The notes under the pieces were generated by a model. The model saw only the letters and a list, made by a program, of their open reading frames with translations. It did no database searches and had not been told where the DNA came from. The position numbers and the translations under genes were made by a program. Shown here piece by piece: positions 51,593 through 60,687 of a DNA stretch of 64,000 bases. The DNA lies in contig JAMORC010000015.1 of the NCBI GenBank assembly GCA_027063785.1, forward strand, positions 88,501 through 152,500, read 5' to 3'. Within the stretch, counting starts at the first letter, position 1. Each line of letters starts with the position of its first letter. The stretch comes from Desulfurobacteriaceae bacterium. Its GTDB lineage: Bacteria > Aquificota > Aquificia > Desulfurobacteriales > Desulfurobacteriaceae.

Positions 51593-52631
51593 CTACCCTA
51601 TCCTCGCTTGGTGAGTTGATTACTCCTTTCTCCGTTATGATTCCCGTTATGTTGTAGTGAGGAGTAACGTCGAACGCCGGGTTCTTGACCCGTGCACCGT
51701 AAGGCGCTATTCGACAGTTCTTGCAGTGGCAGTAGAGAACCTCTTCCGAAGAGCGTTCCTCTATGGGGATTTCTGAACCTTCCTTTATGGATAAGTCAAA
51801 GGTTGAGGTGGGCGCTGCGATGTAGAAGGGGATTCCGTGTTCCTTCGCGAGGACGGAGAGTGTGTAAGTTCCTATCTTGTTTGCCGTATCACCGTTTCTT
51901 GCTATCCTGTCGGCTCCTACAATTATGCAGGTTACCTCCCCCAGTGCCATTAGCCAGCCGGCCATGTTGTCTGTAATGAGGTAGTAGGGTATTCCTTCCT
52001 GCTGAAGCTCCCAGGCTGTAAGCCTTGCTCCCTGAAGGTAGGGGCGTGTTTCATCTACGAGGACTGTTACGTCTTTTCCCATCTCTACTGCTGCCCTTAC
52101 AACCCCCAGCGCCGTGCCGTACCCCGCTGTTGCCAAGGCTCCTGTATTGCAGTGGGTAAGTATTACTTCCCGGGAGGAGAGAAGCTCTGCGCCGTAGTAA
52201 CCGATTTTCCTGTTTGTCTCTACATCCTGCCTTTCAATGTTTATTGCTTCTGTTTCAAGGGCAGCGATTATATCTTCGATGCTTTTGCCCGCCTCCACTA
52301 TCTTCTTCATTCTTTTCAGTGCCCAGAATAGGTTGACTGCGGTCGGCCTTGTTGCGGCGAGCCTGTTTATTATCAGCTCTACCTTGGCTTTAAAGTCTGC
52401 GTATCCTGCTGATTTTGATGCCATTTCCTTTGCTCCGAGGACGACGCCGTAGGCTGCTACAACTCCGATTGCCGGCGCTCCCCTTACGACCATTTCCTCT
52501 ATAGCCCTTGCTACACACTCATAGTCCCTGCACTCCACCCACTCTTCGCTGAGGGGGAGTTTTCTTTGGTCAAGGAGCAGTAAAGAATCTCCCATCCACT
52601 TGAGGGGCCTTATGTCTTTTATCCTGCCCAT
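51573..52631 (-). CDS. mtnA: S-methyl-5-thioribose-1-phosphate isomerase
   Basis: MtnA isomerises MTR-1-P to MTRu-1-P in methionine salvage; related proteins also handle 5-deoxyribose or ribose-1,5-bisphosphate-like sugars. The 352-aa protein has LDQRKLPLSEEWVECRDY, VRGAPAIGVVAAYG, LTHCNTGALATAGYGTALGVVR (catalytic Cys), DETRPYLQGARLTAWEL (catalytic Asp region shared with eIF2B) and VGADRIARNGDTANKIGTY. ATG 52631 follows GGAGAG and leaves one base after the uspA stop. It heads the gsp/ruv operon by position. Confidence 0.93.
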   Translation of the reverse strand: MGRIKDIRPLKWMGDSLLLLDQRKLPLSEEWVECRDYECVARAIEEMVVRGAPAIGVVAAYGVVLGAKEMASKSAGYADFKAKVELIINRLAATRPTAVNLFWALKRMKKIVEAGKSIEDIIAALETEAINIERQDVETNRKIGYYGAELLSSREVILTHCNTGALATAGYGTALGVVRAAVEMGKDVTVLVDETRPYLQGARLTAWELQQEGIPYYLITDNMAGWLMALGEVTCIIVGADRIARNGDTANKIGTYTLSVLAKEHGIPFYIAAPTSTFDLSIKEGSEIPIEERSSEEVLYCHCKNCRIAPYGARVKNPAFDVTPHYNITGIITEKGVINSPSEDRVVEFFSQ

Positions 52632-52632
52632 C

Positions 52633-53115
52633 CTACTCTCCTTCCTTTTTCTTGACAACGAGAACGGGACACTTGGCGTTTTTTATAACTGCCTTTGCGG
52701 TGCTTCCGATTTCCAGAATTCTTTCTATCAGGCTTTTTCCGTGGTATCCTATTACTATTACGTTAACTTCTTCTTCCTCTGCGGTTTTTACGATTTCTTC
52801 TTTAGGTTCTCCTATTTTCAGGACTTGCTTGACCTTAAATCCAACCGCTTTGAGTTCCTCTGCAACTTCGGACAGCATTTTCTCCGCTCTCTTGATTATT
52901 TCTCTTTCTACTTCCGGTAGATGGATGTAGATGGTCGCTACATCAAGGGCAAAGGGGTCATCAAACTCGGGAAGGGAGAACGTTGTTATCGGAATAACGT
53001 GTAGCAGGACAACTTCCTCTCCCTTTGCTTCTCTCAGCTTCTTTACGTACTCCTTCGAAACCTCCGAAAGTTCGGAAAAGTCTGTGGGGTAAAGTATTTT
53101 CCTGAACAGCGGCAT
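52633..53115 (-). CDS. Universal stress protein (UspA family)
   Basis: The 160-aa Rossmann-like protein begins FRKILYPTDFSELSE and ends with the ATP-binding UspA motif GYHGKSLIERILEIGST (G-x2-G-x9-G-S/T) followed by CPVLVVKK. It therefore belongs to the ATP-binding subgroup. It is one base upstream of mtnA and probably opens the transcript that includes mtnA, gspKLMN and ruvAB. Confidence 0.88.
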   Translation of the reverse strand: MPLFRKILYPTDFSELSEVSKEYVKKLREAKGEEVVLLHVIPITTFSLPEFDDPFALDVATIYIHLPEVEREIIKRAEKMLSEVAEELKAVGFKVKQVLKIGEPKEEIVKTAEEEEVNVIVIGYHGKSLIERILEIGSTAKAVIKNAKCPVLVVKKKEGE

Positions 53116-53163
53116 CTCTCCTCCAGAAGTAATTGAGTCAAAGCTTTGAAGTTAATTCTACAA

Positions 53164-53943
53164 TTACTCCTCTCTTTTTGCCCTTTCCCAGAGCTTCTCC
53201 ATTTCCTCAATGTCCAGTTCCTCAAGATTTTTCCCTTCTTCTGCTGCTGCCTCTTCCATTTTTCTAAATCGCTTTTCAAACTTTTCGTTGGCCTTCATAA
53301 GGGCGACTTCCGGGTGGATGCCGAGGAATCTGGCAAGGTTTACGACCATAAAGAGCAAGTCTCCCACCTCTTCTTCCAGCTTCTTCCTGTCATTTTTTCT
53401 TAACTCTTCTTCTACTTCCTCAAGCTCTTCGGCGATTTTCTCCTTTATGCCCTTAAAGTCCTTCCAGTCAAAACCGACCTTTTCTGCCCTCTTCTGGAGC
53501 TTGTAGGCCCTTTCGAGGGCAGGCATTGATTCGGGAATGCCGTCAAGGAGACTTTTTTTCTTCTTGCCCTCCTTTTCTTTCAGCTTATCCCATTCCCTGA
53601 TTACGTCCTCCGGACTCTTTATGTCGCTCCTTTCCCCGAAAACGTGGGGGTGTCTGTGAACAAGCTTCTTTGCAATTGAGTCGATGACTTCATCGATTGA
53701 AAAGGCTCCCCTCTCCTTTGCGATTTGAGAGTGGAAAATTACCTGAAGGAGGAGGTCTCCCAGTTCTTCCTTTAGTTCTTCATCATTTTCCTTCCTTATG
53801 GCGTCGATTACCTCGTACGTTTCCTCAATCAGGTAAGGGATGAGAGAACTGTGGGTCTGTTTCCTGTCCCAGGGACACCCGTCGGGAGAGCGGAGTTTTT
53901 CCATTATCTCAACCAGGTCGTTAAAGGTATACTTTTTCTCCAT
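53164..53943 (-). CDS. mazG: Nucleoside triphosphate pyrophosphohydrolase MazG
   Basis: The 259-aa house-cleaning NTP pyrophosphatase has the tandem MazG layout. The N-terminal domain has LRSPDGCPWDRKQTHSSLIPYLIEETYEV and the Mg-binding EELGDLLLQVIFHSQIA. The C-terminal domain has VGFDWKD, EELEEVEEEL and EEEVGDLLFMVVNLARFLG. The length is that of E. coli MazG. The gene is divergent from cysS, with 47 bp between starts. Confidence 0.93.
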   Translation of the reverse strand: MEKKYTFNDLVEIMEKLRSPDGCPWDRKQTHSSLIPYLIEETYEVIDAIRKENDEELKEELGDLLLQVIFHSQIAKERGAFSIDEVIDSIAKKLVHRHPHVFGERSDIKSPEDVIREWDKLKEKEGKKKKSLLDGIPESMPALERAYKLQKRAEKVGFDWKDFKGIKEKIAEELEEVEEELRKNDRKKLEEEVGDLLFMVVNLARFLGIHPEVALMKANEKFEKRFRKMEEAAAEEGKNLEELDIEEMEKLWERAKREE

Positions 53944-53990
53944 CGGGAACTCCTTTTCTCTCGTTTTAAGGAAAATTTAGGAGGTTCAGG

Positions 53991-55406
53991 ATGATTAGGG
54001 TTACCGACACGCTTATGGAGAAGAAGCTGGAGTTTAAGCCGTTGGAGGATAGAGTCGTAAAGATGTACGTCTGCGGCCCCACCGTTTATGATCACGCCCA
54101 CGTAGGTCATGCAAGGAGCGCTGTTGTATTTGACGTGATAAGGCGCTGGCTTGAGTACAGGGGATACAGGGTTATATACGTCAGGAACTATACGGATATA
54201 GACGACAAGATAATTAAAAGGGCGAAAGAAGAGGGGATTCCGTGGTATGAGGTGGCGGAGAAATATATCGCTTCTTACGAAGAGGATATGAAGGCCTTAA
54301 ACATTAAGGAGCCTACCTACAAGCCGCGGGTAACCGAGCACATCAGAGAAATAATTGAGATGATTGACGGCTTGATTGAGAAAGGATATGCCTACGAAGC
54401 AGAAGGAAATGTTTACTTCTCGGTCGAGAAGTTCCCCGAATACGGGAAGCTTTCAAAGAGAAAGCTTGAAGAACTTCGGGCTGGGGCGAGGGTCGAGCCC
54501 GGTGAAGGGAAGAGGAATCCCCTCGACTTTGCCCTGTGGAAGAGGAGTAAGGAGGGAGAACCGGGCTGGGAATCCCCCTGGGGGATCGGACGTCCGGGCT
54601 GGCACATCGAATGTTCTGCCATGTCTATGAAGTACCTGGGCGAAACCATGGACATTCACGGGGGAGGCCTCGACCTAATATTTCCCCACCATGAAAACGA
54701 GATTGCCCAGTCTGAAGCTTATACCGGAAAGACCTTTGCCAGATACTGGATTCACAACGGTTTCGTTATGGTTAACAAAGAGAAGATGAGCAAGTCTCTC
54801 GGTAACTTCTTTACGATAAAGGAGATTCTTGAGGAGTTTTCCCCGGACGTTCTGAGGCTGTTTCTCCTCTCTACTCACTACCGCAGTCCGATAGACTTCA
54901 GCTTTGAAAGACTCAAGGAAGCAGAGAGGGGGCTTTCGAGGCTTCGGAATTTCCTTGACAGCGTTGCTGCTGTTGAAACGTTGGCCGTAGAGGAAGGGGG
55001 AACAGAACCTTTAAGCGTGCTTTACTTTAAGGAGGCCTTTGAGGAGGCTATGGACGACGACTTTAACACGGCCAAGGCCATTGGAGTGCTTTTTGACCTT
55101 GTCGGCAGGTTGAATCCTGTTAAGGATGAGGTTTTAAAGAGGGGCAAGGTTACCGAAGCCGAGAAGAAAACACTTCTCGACGGTGCCGGGCTTGTCCGCA
55201 GTTTTCTTAAAGTTCTCGGCTTTAAGCTTGAAGAAAAAGTCCGAAAAGGTATGGAGGATGAGCTTATAAAGCTTTTGATAGAGGTAAGAGGAGAGCTTAG
55301 GAAGAGGAAGCTCTTTGATCTGGCCGATAGGATAAGGGACGGCTTGAAGGAATTGGGAATTACTCTTGAAGATTTACCCGGCGGAACCATTTACAAGAGG
55401 GGTTGA
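53991..55406 (+). CDS. cysS: Cysteinyl-tRNA synthetase
   Basis: The 471-aa class I synthetase charges tRNA-Cys. It has MYVCGPTVYDHAHVGHARSAVVFD (zinc-binding Cys plus the HIGH-like HVGH), the second zinc-ligand region GRPGWHIECSAMS, HHENEIAQSEA, the KMSKS motif KMSKSLGNF and a C-terminal helical domain. ATG 53991 has TAGGAGGTTCAGG upstream. Length is standard. Confidence 0.97.
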   Translation: MIRVTDTLMEKKLEFKPLEDRVVKMYVCGPTVYDHAHVGHARSAVVFDVIRRWLEYRGYRVIYVRNYTDIDDKIIKRAKEEGIPWYEVAEKYIASYEEDMKALNIKEPTYKPRVTEHIREIIEMIDGLIEKGYAYEAEGNVYFSVEKFPEYGKLSKRKLEELRAGARVEPGEGKRNPLDFALWKRSKEGEPGWESPWGIGRPGWHIECSAMSMKYLGETMDIHGGGLDLIFPHHENEIAQSEAYTGKTFARYWIHNGFVMVNKEKMSKSLGNFFTIKEILEEFSPDVLRLFLLSTHYRSPIDFSFERLKEAERGLSRLRNFLDSVAAVETLAVEEGGTEPLSVLYFKEAFEEAMDDDFNTAKAIGVLFDLVGRLNPVKDEVLKRGKVTEAEKKTLLDGAGLVRSFLKVLGFKLEEKVRKGMEDELIKLLIEVRGELRKRKLFDLADRIRDGLKELGITLEDLPGGTIYKRG

Positions 55407-55407
55407 A

Positions 55408-55557
55408 ATGGGAATTTACGACAGAGACTACTACAAAGAGAGAAAGAAGGAAAAGTGCTTTACCAAAAAACTTTTTAAGTTGGCCTGGTTTTTAATAGTT
55501 TTCCTCTTTTTATTTGCTTTTGTTATCTATCTTCTAGCGCTTTTCAGTGAAAAATAA
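55408..55557 (+). CDS. 49-aa single-helix membrane protein
   Basis: The protein starts MGIYDRDYYKERKKEK and then has one strongly hydrophobic helix (LAWFLIVFLFLFAFVIYLLALF) and a short tail. The MGIYDRDYYK opening resembles N-termini of some rhomboid-type membrane proteins, but the rest is far too short to be a protease. ATG 55408 has GAGGGG upstream and follows cysS by one base; a longer frame would sit inside cysS. Function unknown. A perfect terminator follows. Confidence 0.6.
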   Translation: MGIYDRDYYKERKKEKCFTKKLFKLAWFLIVFLFLFAFVIYLLALFSEK

Positions 55558-55562
55558 AATAA

Positions 55563-55588
55563 AGGAGGAAGCCCCGGGGCTTCCTCTT
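55563..55588. terminator. Bidirectional terminator between cysS operon and cytochrome gene
   Basis: A 26-base near-perfect palindrome centred on CCCC/GGGG (stem AGGAGGAAGCCCC with its complement, one G-T pair) sits between the 49-aa gene and the convergent cytochrome stop. A-rich sequence on the left acts as the U-run for the minus-strand transcript. It probably terminates both directions. Confidence 0.75.
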
Positions 55589-58500
55589 AAGATTTCTTCC
55601 TTCTGTAGCCGAGTAGTCCGAGAAGACCGGATAAGATTACTCCTAAATTTACCGTTCCTGTTGATGTCGGAACTTCGGCCAAGGAACAGCCTCCTCCTCC
55701 TCCGCTGCCGGATATTCCGGAAGCCACTCCTGAGGAACTTCCGGTACCTACAACAGCGAAGTAGCTGAAGTGAGATCTTGTGAAAGAAACGTAGGGATTT
55801 TCGGGATCGACGGGGAATTCCGCAAGTTTACTCCAGTTTTTACCGTCTTCACTTACAAGGACGGCAACTTTATCTCTAACTTTTGTTGGGTCGTACTTAA
55901 GACGGAAGGTTATAGGCTTTTCGAAGCTTTCAACTTTTGCTTCTATGTTTACTATTTCCGATGCAAGGACAGGGTTTCGTATTCCCATCTCTTCTGCGGA
56001 ATCAACAGCGGAATCCTCTATATTGGGAGATTCCACTTTCTCTACTTTTAGAATGGTTGGTACCCTGACAGCTTCCGGTTCAACAATGATTTTTACTTCT
56101 TCGCTTTCGGGACCGCTTATGTTGCCGTCTGGAGTTATGAGGAAGGCTCCTGCGTACTCCTTACTCTCGACGGGAACTGAAGTAAACTGATACATAGCTC
56201 CTTGGGTAAGCCCCATTATTTCCCTGCCGTCGGAAAGCTTAACGGTTTTTACTCCTTCCGGAACGTGCCATCCTCCCTTCGCTTTTGATTCCTCTACAGC
56301 TTTTTCTGGAAGGGCAAATGGGACAAGGGTTATGAATCTTCCCGCTTCCTTATTACCGGCCATTACAGCTTCGCTTAACCTGTTTTTGTTTTCGTCTGAA
56401 TTGTGGCAGGCTTTGCAGGAAAGGGTATCCTGATATCCCAAAGAATAGGGTTTGGGCAGAACGCCGTGGTCTATACCAAAAGGCGCTATTCCTAAGAAGA
56501 TTACCGGGTCGTGTTCGTGTTCCGGATCTTCCTCGTCGAGAACTTGCTTTAAGGCCAGCTTCATGGATTCGTATTCGTAATCTGAATCTATTTCCGGAAT
56601 CATATCTCCGTCGTTGTCGTAGATGTATCTGTTTTTATCCTCTCCTTTAATCTTGATTAGTTTAACGGCAGCTACCATTCCGGTGTCGTTGCCGTTTGCG
56701 TCTTTCGTGGAAACGGCGGGTTTCCCGGTATCTTTTTCTGCCTGTGACTTGGGTACCATCGTTATTGCGGGCACGGCCTTTTCGGGGTTTTCCGGATCTA
56801 CCGTTGACCTTCCGAGGGGATTTCCGTCCGCTCCGTAAGCAAGACCTTCGACGGCGGCATTAAGTTCCCTTATAAAGAGAACTTTTCCTGTTGTTGCGTC
56901 CATCCAGGTTGCTACTGTTACAGGATTGATGAGACCGGCTTTGACTACGTCGTTGCCTGCATCGTCAACGGTGTGCCTCTTAACAATTACGGGTGCCCAC
57001 CTCCACGGGAAGAAGGGGGATTGAATTTTCCACATTCCGAAGTTGGTTCCGTTATCGTTCCATCTGATTAATGCTCTATAAGGATCCATGTCAATCTGAT
57101 TCATTGGGATTATTATGTCGTTGCCATTGTCATCGGTTTGTATGATTGTGAAAGAGTAGTTAACACCGTAGGTTGGAGATGGAGAGAAGGCCGGTATTGC
57201 CCATTCGCCGGGGAACTGATACATTGTGACTGTTCCGTTTTCCACTGTGAACTTCTGGAACCTGTTGTCAAACTGGTTGGAGTATCCGACAAGGTCGTTG
57301 AAGAACCTGAAAGTCCAGTAAGTTTTGTAGGGTATGTGGCATACCTGACACATGATCTTTGCGATGTGAATTTCTGCTCCATCTCCAAACTTGTCTCTGT
57401 GATGTTGTGCTGCTTCCTTTTCGGAACCCCAATGACACTTTAAGCAGGTCTGAGGAGAGGGGTTGTAATCAAGGGCCGGCATGACTTCCCCGGCAGGATC
57501 ATTTCCTTTTAGGAAGTTGTGGGGATTGTGGTTTTCTCTCGCTTCTTCGTTTAAGTTGTCCTGTCCGTGGCAGGAAAGACACGAAAGGTTCCCCTTATTC
57601 TTGTCGAAGTGGACGTCGTAACCTATGGGAATACCTTCTGTATCCGTGTTCGGATTAGCAAGCTCTCCGTTAGGCTTCATAGCTATTGGGGCGGTTGAGT
57701 TGTCGTTTTCTGATTCTCTGCTAAAGACGGCTCCTCTCTTTACGACGTCGGCCCCTAATCCGATGATACCCCTCCTTACGTACCAAGAAGGATGGGAGGC
57801 GCCGCTGGGGTCAGTCCACTTATTCTTTCCATCCGGCATTGCAAAGTGGCACTGTGCGCACATCCTCGTAAGCTCTGTGTCTTTTTCTCCCTCGGATAGC
57901 TTCTCTACTCCTTTTTCAGAAGAACTTGAAGGTTCACATAAAGAATATTTTCCCGACGTTTTAAGAACCGGTAAAGGTACGGTTGTTGAAGCATAGTATG
58001 CTTTTGCTTTGAATGTTCCGTCGGACTGCTTTACAAGTTTGACGAAAGCAACCGGCATGTCTTTTTTGTCGGATAACGATACTCCCATAAGGGAGCCTGT
58101 ATCTGCCCAACCGAAGAAGAACCCTGCCCTTCCTAAGGTAACGAAAGCCGGAGGGTTCTTTGTGTCCATCGGGTTGTAAACAATGCCTCCCTTTTCGGTG
58201 TTCAGCTGACCGACTCTCAGGAACATTCCTGCGCCGACGTAGGGTTGCCCTTCCTTATCGGCCGTTGACTCGTAGAAAGCGTTTCTGAGGTAGTCTCTTG
58301 CGGAGAAATTGGGGGCACCGGGATCGATGTAGTAAGTGTCGAAGAATTTAGATAAGCCCGTTCCATTGTAGGTGTAGTCACTACCTCCAATCTCGCTGTA
58401 GGGAATGGTAAATCCCTTTGTTGTTCCTTTTTTAAGATTGCTTGTAATCTTTGCGATTGTAAAGGTTTGAACCAGCTTTCTTTTTTGAGCATCGCTGAGA

Positions 58501-59558
58501 TCAATTCCGGAATTATTCATACACTCCTGTACCACATTGCTGTAATAACTGGCTACAATTCTTTCCAGAGGGTTTGAATAAAATGCTACCGAATCGATTG
58601 TGTATCCTTGAGTTTTCTCTTCGTCGGTAAGCTGAGGAGGGAAACCGAGAGAAATCTCGACAACGTTTCCGTTTTTGTCCTTTTTCTCAAAAACGAAAAC
58701 TCTGGGGTTTGCAGGCGTAGGGTTATTTGCGCTCCAGCCATTTGGAGAAACTACTTCTTTTCCGGCGCTGGGATCTGCGTGACAGAGGAAGCAGTCCGTA
58801 TCGAGAACTCCCGACTTTTTCCAGTTAAACTTGTGGGGCTTACCGATATATCCTCTGGAGTATTCGTCCTGGGTGTAGGAAAATACATCTCCGTCAACTT
58901 CATCGTCGTCGTAGTTAAAGGCAGAGAAGAAACCGCTTCCGTCTGATTCTTTCCAGTCTGATATCTCGTCGTGTCTTTTACCGCTTTCCCTGTCAAACTC
59001 GAGAATTCCACCGGAGTGGCAGGATGCACAGGAAAATGCCTTATCGGGAACTCCCATGTCTACAGAATAAGCAGTATTCCCCCTAAAGTCCTTTCCGTTG
59101 TTAACTTCTGGAGAAAGACCGGGTTCATCAGCGGGTTTCTTTGCCGCCAACTGGCGGTAGGACGGGGGTCACCAAGCACCGTCGTCTCCAAAGGAGCGAA
59201 TGAACTTTCTCCAGTCTTTTCCTTTTAGGACTCTTTCTGTGCCGAAGTCGTCAGACATCTCCTCCCATCCGCGACCGATGTGGTAGGCGGCGTGGATGGG
59301 ACCCGGAGAGTGAACTCCCGGTTTGACGTTTCCGGTGATGGCATCGTGGCAGTGACCGCAGGTGGCTTCCCAGCTGACCGGATTACCTGCTTTGTAGGTT
59401 ACTCCGTTGATTGTTATTGTGTCATTTTCGCTTAAGGTTATGGGGTTCCCTTCTATATCCCTCAGGGTTACTGCTTCGTGTGGATCCTGGGCCATTGCCT
59501 GTACGGCTCCAAGGAGGAAAAGGGATGTAACGGACAGCTTTACCTTCCAGCGCCTCAT
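55587..59558 (-). CDS. Secreted octaheme c-type cytochrome interrupted by one in-frame UGA
   Basis: Two frames in the same phase, 59169-59558 and 55587-59168, are separated only by a TGA at 59171-59169; read through, they give 1323 residues. The first part has the signal peptide (MRRWKVKLSV...AMAQ) and heme site CGHCH (67-71). The second has seven CxxCH sites (CASCH, CFLCH, CAQCH, CLSCH, CLKCH, CQVCH, CKACH). Without readthrough the long part has no signal peptide and could not receive haem in the periplasm, so this is one gene. The C-terminus has SGSGGGGGCS, a hydrophobic helix and RRKKS, like tripartite C-terminal sorting tags. It is probably an outer-surface electron-transfer protein. The UGA could encode selenocysteine or be a nonsense mutation. 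Confidence 0.75.
59144..59171 (-). promoter_or_regulatory. SECIS-like stem-loop just after the in-frame UGA
   Basis: On the coding strand, UGA is followed by 11 bases and then CCGCC-AGTT-GGCGG, a perfect 5-bp GC stem with a four-base loop whose second base is G. Bacterial SECIS models, as I recall them, require an apical loop 16-37 bases after UGA with a G among its first two bases; here the distance is 16. The stem is short, has no bulged U and no evident lower stem, so the match is partial. Confidence 0.35.
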
Positions 59559-59589
59559 GGTAGGCCTCCCGAAAAGTTATTCAGAATTA

Positions 59590-59617
59590 ATTTTAAACAT
59601 AATTTTCTAAATTTCAA
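59590..59617 (-). promoter_or_regulatory. Promoter of the multiheme cytochrome gene
   Basis: On the minus strand TTGAAA and TAAAAT are separated by 16 bases, about 32 bases before the ATG, and GGGAGG lies six bases before the start codon. The 129-bp upstream region is unusually AT-rich compared with the rest of the window. Confidence 0.5.
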
Positions 59618-59632
59618 ACAAGCTAAACAAAA

Positions 59633-59667
59633 AATAAGGAAATTTTAATTAACGGTTAATAAGGAAA
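59633..59667. repeat. Direct repeat AATAAGGAAA and palindrome upstream of the cytochrome promoter
   Basis: AATAAGGAAA occurs at 59633-59642 and 59658-59667 (25-base spacing), and TTAAC-G-GTTAA at 59649-59659 is a perfect interrupted palindrome. They lie just upstream of the -35 box, where activator or repressor sites are expected. No known regulator is implied. Confidence 0.35.
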
Positions 59668-59687
59668 GTTTTATTTGTTGATGATGT

Positions 59688-60575
59688 TTAGCCTTTGGCT
59701 CTTTCTACTGCCCGGAGCTTCGCACTCCTTGCTGCCGGATTTTCCTTAACCTCTTCGGGACTCGGTTCAACGGGTTTCTTTGTAACAGGTTTGAACCCCT
59801 CCAGCTCCTTCAGGATGTTCTTTACGAGCCTGTCCTCAAGGGAGTGGAACGTTATTACCGCTATCCGCCCTCCCGGCTCAACAAACTCGGCTGCTGCGGG
59901 CAATCCCCTTTCTATTTCTTCAAATTCCCTGTTTACGTAAATCCTGATTGCCTGAAACGTCTTAATTGCCGGGTGCTTTTTCTTCCCTGCCCACAGTTTC
60001 TTCGGTATTACTTCCTCTACAATCTTTGCCAGCTCCGTAGTAGTTTCTATCGGTTTTGATTTTCTCCTTCGCACGATTTCCCTGGCGATTTTCTTTGCAA
60101 ATCGCTCTTCTCCGTACTTAAGGATGATCTCTGCAAGTTTCCTTTCGGGAAGTTCGTTTACCACAGTTCTTGCGGTTAATTTTTGCCTCCTGTCCATTCT
60201 CATGTCCAAGGGCTGTTCTTTCCATACCGTAAAGCCCCTCTCTCCCCTGAGGTGGAAGTGGGAAACTCCGAGGTCGAAAAGAACCCCTTTTACCTTGCTT
60301 ATGCCTTCTTCCTCGAGTACTTCTCCGATTTGTGAAAAGTTGGCGTGGTATATCGAAACCCTTTCTCCGAAAGGCTCAAGCCTCTTTATGGCCTTTTCTA
60401 TTGCTTCTTCATCCCTGTCCAGAGCTATCAGCCTGTTTTCCGGATTCGCCTTCAGTATTGCTTCTGCGTGTCCTCCGCCTCCGAGCGTTGCATCAACGAA
60501 TACACCGCCTTCTTCTGCCTTTAGTAAGGCTATCGATTCTTTAAGGAGTACGGGAGGGTGGTAAATTTCCTTCAT
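59688..60575 (-). CDS. rsmH: 16S rRNA (cytosine1402-N4)-methyltransferase
   Basis: RsmH (MraW) methylates N4 of C1402 in 16S rRNA. The 295-aa protein starts MKEIYHPPVLLKESIALL, then has DATLGGGGHAEAIL (SAM motif), ALDRDEEAI, FDLGVSHFHL, ERGFTVWKEQPLDMRMD, and the C-terminal FHSLEDRLVKN with RSAKLRAVER. ATG 60575 has GAGGAG six bases upstream; two nearby in-frame starts further up are spaced less well. In many bacteria it leads the division cluster, but here it is alone and divergent from plsC. Confidence 0.94.
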   Translation of the reverse strand: MKEIYHPPVLLKESIALLKAEEGGVFVDATLGGGGHAEAILKANPENRLIALDRDEEAIEKAIKRLEPFGERVSIYHANFSQIGEVLEEEGISKVKGVLFDLGVSHFHLRGERGFTVWKEQPLDMRMDRRQKLTARTVVNELPERKLAEIILKYGEERFAKKIAREIVRRRKSKPIETTTELAKIVEEVIPKKLWAGKKKHPAIKTFQAIRIYVNREFEEIERGLPAAAEFVEPGGRIAVITFHSLEDRLVKNILKELEGFKPVTKKPVEPSPEEVKENPAARSAKLRAVERAKG

Positions 60576-60636
60576 CTTCATCTCCTCGACTTTCAAGTAA
60601 TCCCGAAAAAAAGTTTTCCTTAAGTCAAATTTAAGG

Positions 60637-60664
60637 CGGACAAAAGGAAAATTCGGGGTATAAA
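60637..60664 (+). promoter_or_regulatory. Candidate promoter for plsC-ispH-rpsA-smpB
   Basis: TATAAA is preceded 16 bases upstream by CGGACA, a partial -35, and lies 23 bases before the plsC ATG in the 112-bp divergent spacer with rsmH. The -10 is good, the -35 weak. Confidence 0.35.
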
Positions 60665-60687
60665 ATCGGAAATGGTAGAATCAAGGC

